Notes: generated by a model not told the origin, from the letters alone. Numbered from the stretch's first letter, positions 26,974-34,445 are shown. The stretch: DNA of 64,000 nucleotides from Gramella jeungdoensis (GCF_023805255.1 NZ_JAMSCK010000002.1:434001-498000), one strand, 5' to 3'. Numbers and translations are program-made.

Positions 26974-27915
26974 TTAGAATTCTAATCTTTGAAGGTCTAC
27001 ATTTCCTCCAGAGATTATGATGCCTACTTTTTTGTTTTTAAAATTTTCCTTTTCCCTTATAATTGCGGATAGAGCCACTGCGCTTGAGGGCTCCACGATG
27101 ATCTTCATCCTTTCCCAGATAAGTCTTAGAGCCGATTTTATTTCATCTTCGGATACTCTGATGATTTTGTCCACATTTTCCAGGATGATGGGAAAATTAA
27201 TATCTCCAAGATTGGTCTTAAGACCATCGGCTATGGTATTAGCGGTTTCATTGGTTTCAATTTTTCCACTTTGCATGGACCTCCAGGCATCATCAGCCTC
27301 CATTGGTTCGGCCCCTATACATTTACAGCTATTGCCAAAATATTTTACGGCAAGAGCACTTCCGGCAATGAGTCCGCCACCGCCTACAGGAGTGATCACA
27401 TAATCAAGGTCGGGATGATCCTGTAGAAGTTCAATGGCCGCGGTTCCCTGTCCCAGGATCACTTCCAGGTCATTGGAAGGATGTATAAAAGTTGCGCCTG
27501 TGCTTTTTTCAATTTTAGAAGCGGTTTCTTCCCTGTCTTTTAAGGTAGATGGACATTCTGTGATCTGCCCGCCATAAGTTCTTACGGCAGCTTTTTTTAC
27601 TTCAGGAGCATTGTTGGGCATCACAATATAAGCCGGCACATCCAGGCTTTTGGCAGCAAGGGAGAGTGCCTGGGCGAAATTTCCTGAAGAGTGAGTGACC
27701 ACGCCTTTTTTTCTCTTCTCCTCGCTCAGACTCATAATGGCATTTGCCGCGCCTCTCATCTTGAAGGCGCCCATCCTCTGAAAGTTTTCACATTTAAACC
27801 ATAGCTCAGCCCCCGTAATTTCATTTAAAAGGCGTGATTTCATTACAGGAGTGCGGTGAATATAAGGCTGCAGTTTTTGCTGAACATTCTCCAGCTTAAG
27901 CTTAGTGATTTCCAA
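26974..27915 (-). CDS. Threonine/serine dehydratase-family PLP enzyme
   Basis: The 313-residue fold-type II PLP enzyme is of the threonine dehydratase / serine racemase group. The lysine in FQRMGAFKMRGAANAI is the Schiff-base residue. THSSGNFAQALSLAAK binds the substrate, VGGGGLIAGSALAVK binds the phosphate, and IISGGNVDL binds the PLP ring. There is no C-terminal ACT domain, so it is unlikely to be the regulated biosynthetic IlvA; a catabolic threonine/serine dehydratase or serine racemase role is more likely. It seems to be transcribed alone or with the UspA gene 56 bases upstream. Confidence 0.92.
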   Translation of the reverse strand: MEITKLKLENVQQKLQPYIHRTPVMKSRLLNEITGAELWFKCENFQRMGAFKMRGAANAIMSLSEEKRKKGVVTHSSGNFAQALSLAAKSLDVPAYIVMPNNAPEVKKAAVRTYGGQITECPSTLKDREETASKIEKSTGATFIHPSNDLEVILGQGTAAIELLQDHPDLDYVITPVGGGGLIAGSALAVKYFGNSCKCIGAEPMEADDAWRSMQSGKIETNETANTIADGLKTNLGDINFPIILENVDKIIRVSEDEIKSALRLIWERMKIIVEPSSAVALSAIIREKENFKNKKVGIIISGGNVDLQRLEF

Positions 27916-27971
27916 AATTCTTAAGTTTTGGATGAAGTTAAAAATTCTGCTGAATATCCTGGAATTATTTT

Positions 27972-28421
27972 TTAACCTTCATCTATAGGAATTGTAAGCA
28001 TTGGAATCTCGGCTTTTTTGATAAGCTCCATGGAGACACTCTCCTGAAGGAGATTATGAAGAAAACTATGTTTATGTGTTCCCACAATTAACAGGTCTAT
28101 ATTCAGTTTTTTAGCCTCTTCCAGAACGGTTTCTACCGTAGATCCCTGGATAAGCAAGGCTTCCGATTCTATATCTTCATTGATGAAATTTTTGCATACT
28201 TCCTGCAAATTTTGATGCTCTTCACGATACTCCTCGGCTTTGATGTCTCTTATGTACTGTGGCCCTGGCTCGTAACCAACAAAATCGGGTTCAGGATCTG
28301 CTACATGCAGCACCCAGATCTTGGAATTGAATTTTTCAGCCAGACCTTCAGCATAGACCATTAGTTCACCTATACTGTCATTAAAATCGACAGCCACCAT
28401 GATGTTCTTTAACGTATCCAT
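27972..28421 (-). CDS. Universal stress protein (UspA family)
   Basis: This is a 149-residue single-domain universal stress protein. MVAVDFNDSIGELMVYAEGLAEKFNSKIWVLHVAD opens the fold, and LNIDLLIVGTHKHSFLHNLLQESVSMELIKKAEIPMLTIP closes it. The ATP-binding signature G-2x-G-9x-G-S/T is degenerate here (GTHKHSFLHNLLQESVS), so ATP binding is uncertain. It is directly downstream of the 2-hydroxyacid dehydrogenase gene (19-base gap), suggesting co-transcription with it. Confidence 0.92.
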   Translation of the reverse strand: MDTLKNIMVAVDFNDSIGELMVYAEGLAEKFNSKIWVLHVADPEPDFVGYEPGPQYIRDIKAEEYREEHQNLQEVCKNFINEDIESEALLIQGSTVETVLEEAKKLNIDLLIVGTHKHSFLHNLLQESVSMELIKKAEIPMLTIPIDEG

Positions 28422-28440
28422 CCTTAAAAAGTTTTAATTA

Positions 28441-29370
28441 TCAATAACCTTTATCTATTTCGACCCTGTATTTCAGGGGCTCGTCCTCTTTCATTCTTTC
28501 GTAATTCTCTACGATTTGAGGCACCACAGACTTAGGATTGGTAAGGCTGGCAATATGAGGCGTTATGTTGATCTTTGGGTGTTCCCAGAAGGGATGTTCA
28601 TCGGGTAATGGCTCTTCCCGGAATACATCCAGCGATGCTCCCGAAAGATGGCCACTGTCTATCATTTCCATCAGGTCATGCTCTACAAGATGCTGACCTC
28701 GAGCTACGTTTATAACGTAAGCACCTTCAGGAAGCATATCAAACAAATCGGCATTGAGTATATTTTCGGTATTCTTGGTTAATGGGAGCAGGCATACCAG
28801 GATTTCAGAATTCTGGAGAAAATCTTCGAGCTGTTCTTTGCCATGAAAGCTGGTTACATTTTCACAGTCTTTTTCTGTTCTTGACCAACCATGGATTTTG
28901 AAACCATTTTTATAAAGTTTATCGGCTACCGCATTTCCCAGGACTCCAAGTCCCATAATACCGATTTTTGTATCCTTTGGCCGTTGATACTGGAAGCGAT
29001 CCCATTTCTTTTCTTTTTGTGATTTGGTATAGTAGTGCAAGCCTCTTATATGATTCATTACCTGGCTAAGTACAAAATCGCTCATGTCTTCGGTAAGCAT
29101 ATCATCAATAACCTTGGTGACCTTTACACCATCGGGCAGGCCACTGTCGCTTAAAATATGATCTACCCCTGCACCCATACTTGCGATTACTTTTAGATTC
29201 GGATAGTTTTTGAACAACCCACGCGGATGATTCCAGGTGAGCGCAAATTCCACTTCTTCATTATCATGATCCTCAGGATAGACATAAATATTCATTCCCG
29301 GATGCTGGTTCCTCAATTCATTTACCCAATTCTCCGGATCCTTTCCGGGACATACAATTAATACTGACAT
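28441..29370 (-). CDS. D-isomer 2-hydroxyacid dehydrogenase, GhrA-like
   Basis: This 309-residue NAD(P)-dependent D-2-hydroxyacid dehydrogenase is most like glyoxylate/hydroxypyruvate reductase A. The nucleotide-binding motif is GIMGLGVLGNAVADKL (about residue 140). SEILVCLLPLTKNTENIL is followed by MLPEGAYVINVARGQHLVEHDL, which contains the catalytic Arg; DVFREEPLPDEHPFWEHPKINITPHIAS carries the Glu and His of the catalytic set. The early segment SMGAGVDHIL is typical of GhrA. Physiological substrates are likely glyoxylate or hydroxypyruvate. It follows the acyl-CoA dehydrogenase gene by 21 bases. Confidence 0.93.
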   Translation of the reverse strand: MSVLIVCPGKDPENWVNELRNQHPGMNIYVYPEDHDNEEVEFALTWNHPRGLFKNYPNLKVIASMGAGVDHILSDSGLPDGVKVTKVIDDMLTEDMSDFVLSQVMNHIRGLHYYTKSQKEKKWDRFQYQRPKDTKIGIMGLGVLGNAVADKLYKNGFKIHGWSRTEKDCENVTSFHGKEQLEDFLQNSEILVCLLPLTKNTENILNADLFDMLPEGAYVINVARGQHLVEHDLMEMIDSGHLSGASLDVFREEPLPDEHPFWEHPKINITPHIASLTNPKSVVPQIVENYERMKEDEPLKYRVEIDKGY

Positions 29371-29391
29371 AAAATTTCTTTCGTTTTCATT

Positions 29392-30756
29392 TTAACTAAC
29401 AAAGGCACTGTAGCCTGTAATGGCACGGCCCACAATTAGTGAGTTTATTTCTTTCGTTCCTTCATAACTATAGATGGCCTCGGCATCTGCCACGAATCTT
29501 GCGACATCATATTCGAGTAGAATTCCATTGCCTCCCATGACTTCCCTGGCACGGCTAACAATATCTCTCATTCTCATACTGCAATAAACTTTGGCAAGGC
29601 TGGCATGCTCATCGGTTAGCATTCCCTGATCCTGCATTTCAGAAAGCCTGAAACATAGGGTTTGCATAGAAGTGAGGTTAGATAACATCTCTACCAGATG
29701 GTCCTGGATCAGTTGAAATGAGGCTATTGGCCTACCAAACTGCTCTCGTTTTTTAGTGTATTTCAAAGCGCTCTCATATGCCCCCCTTGAGCATCCTACA
29801 GCCTGCCAGGCTACACCAGCTCTCGTCATACGAAGTACATTGGCGGTGTCTTTGAAGGAGTTTGCATTCTGAAGACGATCACTCTCCGAAACTTTGCAAT
29901 CTTTTAAGGTAATAATGGCATTCTGAACTATTCTCAGCGCCATTTTATCCTTGATCTTTTCGGTTTTAAATCCGGGATTTTCCTTCTTTACAAGAAAGCC
30001 TTTCACCCTGTTCGAATCCAGGTCCCTCGCCCAGATGATAGTTACATCGGCGAAAGTGGCATTCCCTATCCATTTTTTCTGGCCATTCAAAATCCAGTTC
30101 TCACCATCAAATTTACAGGTGGTCTCCAGTCCGCCGGCCACTCCTGAACCTACATTTGGTTCGGTGAGCCCGAAGGCTCCTATTTTTTCCAGTTTCTGCA
30201 TTTTAGGCAGCCATTCCTGTTTTTGTTCCTCACTTCCACAGAGGTAGATTGACCCCATTGCCAAACCACTGTGAACGCCAAAAAAAGTAGATACTGAAAC
30301 GTCTACACGTGCTAACTCCTGAGCGACAATTCCCTCCATTAAGAAAGGAAGATTAGGGCATCCATATCCTTCATAAGGCACTCCCACAATATCTATTTCT
30401 CTGAATTTTTCTATGATCTCAAAGGGGAATTGGTCTTTTTTCCAGTATTCGTTTACCAGAGGTCGAATTTCATCTTCCATAAAATTTCGGACCTTCATCT
30501 GGATTTCCCTTTGCTCCTCGGTTAATTTCAGATCAAGATTATAAAAATCACCGTCGATGGGAGGGAGGTCATGCTGACCTTTTCTACGTTTGGTTTTTAA
30601 CATTTTCATCAAACCAGCCAGTTGGCGGTCATCTAATTCTCCAAGCGTTTTCATAGCATCGGCCAGATCTATTTTTTTATTGATCTTCGCCAGCTGATCC
30701 ATGTCTACCGACTTTAAAAGGCTGATGGTGTTTTTTACTTTTTTGAATAAAGACAT
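29392..30756 (-). CDS. Acyl-CoA dehydrogenase (glutaryl-CoA dehydrogenase-like)
   Basis: This 454-residue flavoprotein of the acyl-CoA dehydrogenase family is closest in pattern to glutaryl-CoA dehydrogenase. GAFGLTEPNVGSGVAGGLETT and GQKKWIGNATFADVTIIWARD form the FAD/substrate part; KYTKKREQFGRPIASFQLIQDHLVEML and MGGNGILLEYDVARFVADAEAIYSYEGTKEIN contain the conserved Arg-rich helix and the catalytic Glu in SYEGT. About 70 extra N-terminal residues, rich in Lys and helix-forming, precede the usual start LKLTEEQREIQMKVRNFME. Electrons would go to EtfAB (encoded at 11824-13589). The dehydratase, UspA and dehydrogenase genes follow on the same strand. Confidence 0.92.
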   Translation of the reverse strand: MSLFKKVKNTISLLKSVDMDQLAKINKKIDLADAMKTLGELDDRQLAGLMKMLKTKRRKGQHDLPPIDGDFYNLDLKLTEEQREIQMKVRNFMEDEIRPLVNEYWKKDQFPFEIIEKFREIDIVGVPYEGYGCPNLPFLMEGIVAQELARVDVSVSTFFGVHSGLAMGSIYLCGSEEQKQEWLPKMQKLEKIGAFGLTEPNVGSGVAGGLETTCKFDGENWILNGQKKWIGNATFADVTIIWARDLDSNRVKGFLVKKENPGFKTEKIKDKMALRIVQNAIITLKDCKVSESDRLQNANSFKDTANVLRMTRAGVAWQAVGCSRGAYESALKYTKKREQFGRPIASFQLIQDHLVEMLSNLTSMQTLCFRLSEMQDQGMLTDEHASLAKVYCSMRMRDIVSRAREVMGGNGILLEYDVARFVADAEAIYSYEGTKEINSLIVGRAITGYSAFVS

Positions 30757-30833
30757 AGGAAAACCCTCTTGGTGAGTTTTAAAAGTAGGAATTAATAAAG
30801 CTCACAGCTGTTAAGGTTTTCCGAAGAAATGAT

Positions 30834-30860
30834 AAAAAAAGGCCGCACAGTGGCGGCCTT
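30834..30860 (-). terminator. Intrinsic terminator after metK
   Basis: On the minus strand GGCCGC (30858-30853) pairs with GCGGCC (30846-30841) around CACTGT, and seven T residues follow. It sits 12 bases beyond the metK stop codon. Confidence 0.9.
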
Positions 30861-30871
30861 AAGAAATTTTA

Positions 30872-32134
30872 TTAATTGTTGAGGGGAATGACCTCCTTTA
30901 TTTTATCTACATAGTCCAGTTTCTCCCAGGTAAATAATTCCACATCTTTGGTGATCCTTCCGTTATAAGGACTTTCAAATACCTTGGTTACCTTTCTTGG
31001 CTCTTTTCCCATATGGCCATAAGCCGCTGTTTCGCGATAGATTGGACTTCTTAGCTTTAAGCGGTCCTCGATAGCAGCCGGTCTCATATCGAAAATTCCC
31101 CTTACTTTCTCAGCTATCTGCCCATCTGTAAGATCGGTGTTCTTTTTTCCGTAAGTGTATACCGAAATAGAAGTAGGTTCAACTACTCCAATCGCATAGG
31201 AAACCTGAACAAGTATTTCGGGAGCCACTCCTGCGGCTACAAGGTTCTTGGCAATATGCCTGGAAGCATATGCGGCCGAGCGGTCTACTTTAGAAGGATC
31301 CTTTCCTGAAAAAGCACCACCACCGTGAGCTCCTTTACCACCATAAGTATCCACTATGATCTTTCTACCGGTAAGTCCGGCATCTCCATGCGGTCCTCCT
31401 ATCACGAACTTTCCGGTTGGATTGATATGATAAACAATATCATCATTAAACAATTTCTGAACATATTCAGGTAATTGCTCTTTTACTCTGGGAATCAGGA
31501 TCTCGATTATATCTTTCTTGATCTTTTTCAGCATGGCCTCATCATCCTTATCAAAATCATCATGCTGAGTTGATACTACTATAGAAACGATTCGCTGAGG
31601 TATATTATCGTCGCTGTATTCAATAGTAACCTGGCTTTTGGAGTCGGGACGAAGATAATCTATCACCTTTCCTTCTCTTCTCAGTTTCGCAAGCTCAATA
31701 AGTATCTTATGAGAGATATCAAGAGCCAGAGGCATGTAGTTTTCAGTTTCACTGGTAGCATAGCCGAACATCATTCCCTGATCACCGGCACCCTGCTCAT
31801 CTTTATTACCACGATCCACTCCCTGGTAAATATCCTGGGACTGTTCATGTATCAAAGAGATCACCCCACAGGAATCACCGCTAAACTTATAGGTTCCTTT
31901 CGTATAACCAATATCATTGATCACATCTCTCGCGATATTCTGAACATCCAGATAGGTGTTGCTTCTAACTTCCCCGGCAAGTACAACCTGCCCTGTAGTT
32001 ACAAGGGTCTCACAGGCTACCTTGGACTCTTCATCAAAGGCCAGGAAATTATCCAGTAAGGTGTCGCTTATCTGGTCTGCGATTTTATCGGGATGTCCTT
32101 CAGATACACTCTCCGAAGTAAATAAATAAGCCAT
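30872..32134 (-). CDS. metK: S-adenosylmethionine synthetase
   Basis: This 420-residue methionine adenosyltransferase makes SAM from methionine and ATP. It starts MAYLFTSESVSEGHPDKIADQISD, and GAGDQGMMFGYATSETENYMPLAL, the GGPHGDAGLTGRKIIVDTYGG phosphate-binding loop and GGAFSGKDPSKVDRSAAYA are diagnostic; K+ and Mg2+ ligands fall in these segments. It is slightly longer than E. coli MetK (384) because of inserts typical of Bacteroidetes. Upstream, the leader contains a SAM-II riboswitch, so SAM should repress its own synthesis. A strong terminator follows, so metK is monocistronic. Confidence 0.97.
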   Translation of the reverse strand: MAYLFTSESVSEGHPDKIADQISDTLLDNFLAFDEESKVACETLVTTGQVVLAGEVRSNTYLDVQNIARDVINDIGYTKGTYKFSGDSCGVISLIHEQSQDIYQGVDRGNKDEQGAGDQGMMFGYATSETENYMPLALDISHKILIELAKLRREGKVIDYLRPDSKSQVTIEYSDDNIPQRIVSIVVSTQHDDFDKDDEAMLKKIKKDIIEILIPRVKEQLPEYVQKLFNDDIVYHINPTGKFVIGGPHGDAGLTGRKIIVDTYGGKGAHGGGAFSGKDPSKVDRSAAYASRHIAKNLVAAGVAPEILVQVSYAIGVVEPTSISVYTYGKKNTDLTDGQIAEKVRGIFDMRPAAIEDRLKLRSPIYRETAAYGHMGKEPRKVTKVFESPYNGRITKDVELFTWEKLDYVDKIKEVIPLNN

Positions 32135-32203
32135 TCAATTCCTTTTTTTAAGTTTATACGAACGGAGAAATTTGACGTGAAAGGCTAATTAGGAGTGTAA
32201 AAA

Positions 32204-32287
32204 ACTACTGCTTTAGCATTTTAGCATGTACAGCAAAACTTTGCTGTACATTTTAGGGTTGCAATCAGTCAAATCTGTCCCTTTCAA
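32204..32287 (-). promoter_or_regulatory. SAM-II riboswitch in the metK leader
   Basis: Read on the minus strand, AGGG (P1 5' arm) is followed by a loop carrying GAUUUGACUG and AUUGCAA, then CCCU (P1 3' arm), a long hairpin, and GCUAAAGCAGU. The order matches SAM-II: short P1, U-rich L1 ending AUUGCAA, and a 3' GCUAAA block whose following bases pair back into L1. Here ACUG in L1 pairs with CAGU after GCUAAAG, replacing the CC/GG pairs of the reference structure while keeping the pseudoknot. The connecting loop holds an extra hairpin (AUGUACAGCAAA / UUUGCUGUACAU). Six U residues follow the pseudoknot. It lies 70-150 bases upstream of metK. Confidence 0.88.
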
Positions 32288-32297
32288 TATTTCGCTA

Positions 32298-32326
32298 CAA
32301 ATGTATGAAAATTAGTATGACAGCAA
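32298..32326 (-). promoter_or_regulatory. Candidate metK promoter
   Basis: On the minus strand TTG (32326-32324) is followed after 18 bases by TACATTTG (32305-32298), a match to the Bacteroidetes consensus. Transcription would start just upstream of the SAM-II aptamer, as expected. Confidence 0.65.
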
Positions 32327-32408
32327 ATCGATTTAACGCCAAATTATATAATCCTTTTTTCCAGATTAATTATTTTTACATCACTACGCTTTAAATTATT
32401 AATGATAA

Positions 32409-32562
32409 TGGCGTTGCGCTTTGCCCGTAATGGGCTCGCTTCGGGCTTTCGGGATTCGCTTCGCCTTTACCTCCCAGGAATTGGGAGGTCGGAATTTCAA
32501 TTTTAAAATTCGCGGGAGCGAGGGGGAGAGCTCAAACAATTCGCTCAATCCCTAAAGCAATC
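32409..32562. repeat. Dispersed hairpin-rich element, copy 1
   Basis: This is a GC-richer non-coding block between metK and the metY leader. Read on the minus strand it begins TTTAGGGATTGAGCG and ends with AAAGCCCG, GCCC...GGGCA and CGCAACGCC, with internal hairpins such as ACCTCCC...GGGAGGT. The same ordered blocks occur in the element at 52011-52112, in the opposite genomic orientation. It encodes nothing obvious. It is likely a member of a dispersed intergenic repeat family of the genome. Confidence 0.6.
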
Positions 32563-32655
32563 CTTTTGAAGAAAAATAAAAAACCTTGGGCTAAATTCCG
32601 AAATTCTTGAAATATCGATCAAAAAATTAAATTTCAATAATTCTTTTGTAACCGC

Positions 32656-32687
32656 TTGGAAATTAAAAATCTGTGTCGTTATCTTTG
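32656..32687 (+). promoter_or_regulatory. Promoter of the metY leader
   Basis: TTG at 32656-32658 and TATCTTTG at 32680-32687 match the Bacteroidetes consensus with a 21-base gap. The first leader ORF starts 20 bases after the -7 element. Confidence 0.75.
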
Positions 32688-32706
32688 TAAAGACAAAAAA
32701 AAGAAA

Positions 32707-32775
32707 ATGGTCAGAATTATGTGTAATATGATGTGTATGATGGGGACAGGGTCCGCAGCGCACTCTATTACATGA
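32707..32775 (+). CDS. Met/Cys-rich leader peptide 1 (metY attenuator)
   Basis: This is a 22-residue ORF reading MVRIMCNMMCMMGTGSAAHS then IT, with six Met and two Cys (both TGT). It lies just after a good promoter and is followed 22 bases later by an intrinsic terminator, the layout of amino-acid biosynthetic leader peptides. Codons 16-18 contain CCGCAGCG (32753-32760), an exact copy of bases in the terminator 3' arm, so this segment can pair with the terminator 5' arm as an antiterminator. Inference: ribosomes stalling at Met or Cys codons when charged tRNA is low would favour read-through into metY. It is not known to be annotated. Confidence 0.8.
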   Translation: MVRIMCNMMCMMGTGSAAHSIT

Positions 32776-32797
32776 ATCTGAAACAAGATAATACTGT

Positions 32798-32829
32798 AAA
32801 AAGCCGCTGCCAACCGCAGCGGTTTTTTT
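32798..32829 (+). terminator. Attenuator terminator 1 of metY leader
   Basis: CCGCTGC (32804-32810) pairs with GCAGCGG (32816-32822) around CAACC, extended by A-U pairs, and ends in seven T residues. The 5' arm can pair instead with GCAGCG inside leader ORF 1 (32755-32760). Confidence 0.9.
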
Positions 32830-32891
32830 ATTGAATACCGAATACTGAAAAAGAAAAATTGCAAACCAGCCGAAAGGCCTGAAAATTTAAA

Positions 32892-32993
32892 ATGATGGTA
32901 ACAGCTAAATTCCAAAATATGATGATCTGTCGCATGATGATGCACATGTGTATGTGTCAAATGGAAAGCTATTACCAAAAACGAAGAATTTAA
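32892..32993 (+). CDS. Met/Cys-rich leader peptide 2 (metY attenuator)
   Basis: This is a 33-residue ORF with ten Met and three Cys; its core reads QNMMICRMMMHMCMCQM and its end is ESYYQKRRI. All Cys codons are TGT. It lies between terminator 1 and a second intrinsic terminator ahead of metY. The bases GCTATTACCAA (32968-32978, codons 26-29) are perfectly complementary over 11 bases to TTGGTAATAGC (33022-33032), which covers the end of the terminator 5' arm and its loop. This is the expected antiterminator geometry. A Met at residue 10 is an alternative start that keeps the whole Met/Cys run. No Shine-Dalgarno sequence is present, as usual in this lineage. Confidence 0.8.
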   Translation: MMVTAKFQNMMICRMMMHMCMCQMESYYQKRRI

Positions 32994-33015
32994 TTAGTTA
33001 TAGAGTTCAATTCTG

Positions 33016-33055
33016 GTCCCCTTGGTAATAGCAAATAATCAAGGGGACTTTTTTT
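33016..33055 (+). terminator. Attenuator terminator 2 of metY leader
   Basis: GTCCCCTTG (33016-33024) pairs perfectly with CAAGGGGAC (33040-33048), the loop is 15 bases, and seven T residues follow. The loop and inner 5' arm are complementary to the end of leader ORF 2. Confidence 0.9.
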
Positions 33056-33085
33056 AACCAATAACAACATTAAATTTTTCAAATC

Positions 33086-34378
33086 ATGAGTACACAAAAA
33101 TTTTCAACAGCAGCATTACATGCAGGACACGATGTAAAGATCAACGGTGATACCAGAGCCGTCCCTATCTATCAATCCACATCATATGTTTTTAAGAATT
33201 CAGATCACGCGGCCGATCTTTTTTCCCTGGCCGAACCTGGTTTTATTTATACCAGAATAAATAATCCTACGAATGACATTCTGGAGCAAAGACTGGCAGC
33301 CCTAGAAGGTGGGATCGCTGCCGTAGTGACCGCATCGGGAACAGCTGCGACAAATACAGCTTTATTAACCTTACTGAAAGCAGGAGATCATATCGTTTCA
33401 TCTAACAGTTTGTATGGTGGAACCTATAACCTGTTTAAGAATACACTCCCACGATTAGGGATTACTACAACATTTGTAGATCCTTCAGACCCTTCAAATT
33501 TCACCAAAGCAGCAAAAGATAATACACGTGTATTCTTTGCCGAATCTATAGGTAACCCAAAACTTGATGTACTCGATCTTAAAGGAATTTCTAAGGAAGC
33601 TAAGGCATTTCAGGTTCCTTTTATTGTAGATAATACGGTGGCAACTCCTTATTTACTGAACCCTATAGAGCATGGAGCCGATATTGTGATTCATTCACTT
33701 ACTAAATACATCGGCGGGAATGGAACATCTTTAGGTGGGGTGATCATTGACGCTGGGAAATTTAACTGGGCAAACGGCAAGTTTCCTGAATTTACCGAGC
33801 CTTCACCCGGCTATCACGGGATAGTTTATCATGAAGTGCTTGAAGAAGCGGCATTTATTGCAAAGGTTCGTATTGAAGGTTTACGTGATCATGGGGCGGC
33901 ACTTAGTCCGTTCAATGCCTTTCAGATTCTTCAGAGTCTGGAAACATTAAAGGTGAGAATAAAAGAACATAGTAGCAATGCACTGAAGCTGGCTAAATGG
34001 CTGGAGAAACAGGAAGAGGTTGAATGGGTTAATTACCCCGGTCTTGAAAGCAGTAAATATCATGAGCTTGCTAAGGAATACCTGACTGAAGGGCAAAGCG
34101 GGGTACTTACGTTTGGAGTAAAAGGTGGATATGAAGCAGCCAAAACAGTGGTTGATGAAACCGAAATATTCTCGCTTCTGGCAAATATCGGGGATACAAA
34201 ATCCCTGATTATTCATCCGGCAAGTACCACACATCAGCAGCTGACTGAAGAGGAGCAAGCCTCAACCGGGGTTACTCCAGATCTTATAAGGCTTTCTGTT
34301 GGGCTGGAAGATATAGAAGACCTTCAAGATGATCTGAAGGAGGCCTTCTCAAAAATTAAGAAAAAGGCACTGGTATAA
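33086..34378 (+). CDS. metY: O-acetylhomoserine sulfhydrylase
   Basis: This 430-residue PLP enzyme of the Cys/Met metabolism family matches O-acetylhomoserine aminocarboxypropyltransferase (MetY), which makes homocysteine from O-acetylhomoserine and sulfide. It starts FSTAALHAGHDVKINGDTRAVPIYQSTSYVF; IVIHSLTKYIGGNGTSLGG contains the Schiff-base Lys, and the insert with EPSPGYHG is characteristic of MetY and absent from cystathionine gamma-synthases. It is the first gene of a metY, metX-thrA fusion, metZ, rrf2 run, under two tandem Met/Cys leader attenuators. Confidence 0.95.
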   Translation: MSTQKFSTAALHAGHDVKINGDTRAVPIYQSTSYVFKNSDHAADLFSLAEPGFIYTRINNPTNDILEQRLAALEGGIAAVVTASGTAATNTALLTLLKAGDHIVSSNSLYGGTYNLFKNTLPRLGITTTFVDPSDPSNFTKAAKDNTRVFFAESIGNPKLDVLDLKGISKEAKAFQVPFIVDNTVATPYLLNPIEHGADIVIHSLTKYIGGNGTSLGGVIIDAGKFNWANGKFPEFTEPSPGYHGIVYHEVLEEAAFIAKVRIEGLRDHGAALSPFNAFQILQSLETLKVRIKEHSSNALKLAKWLEKQEEVEWVNYPGLESSKYHELAKEYLTEGQSGVLTFGVKGGYEAAKTVVDETEIFSLLANIGDTKSLIIHPASTTHQQLTEEEQASTGVTPDLIRLSVGLEDIEDLQDDLKEAFSKIKKKALV

Positions 34379-34397
34379 ATTGTTGGTTTGGTTAGTG

Positions 34398-34432
34398 AAT
34401 CCGGGAAGAGAACAAAAGGCTCTTCCCGGATT
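34398..34432 (+). promoter_or_regulatory. Strong hairpin between metY and the metX-thrA fusion
   Basis: AATCCGGGAAGAG (34398-34410) and CTCTTCCCGGATT (34420-34432) form a perfect 13-base stem with a nine-base loop. No U tract follows, so it is unlikely to be a simple terminator; it could stabilise the metY mRNA end, mark RNA processing or cause partial termination that lowers expression of the downstream fusion gene. Confidence 0.6.
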
Positions 34433-34445
34433 AAATTAAAAGAAT

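Noticed and set aside
32545-32763. Minus-strand 72-codon ORF with CPHHTHHITH
   Set aside because: It is also antisense to leader peptide 1 and lacks any conserved protein pattern.
32679-32978. Minus-strand His-rich ORF (HLTHTHVHHHATDHHILEF)
   Set aside because: It is the antisense of the Met/Cys leader ORFs: ATG reads as CAT (His) and TGT as ACA (Thr) on the other strand. The His-rich look is an artefact and not a metal-binding protein or His leader.
34379-34445. Possible fourth Met/Cys leader before the metX-thrA fusion
   Set aside because: The gap contains a hairpin but no ORF with Met or Cys codons.
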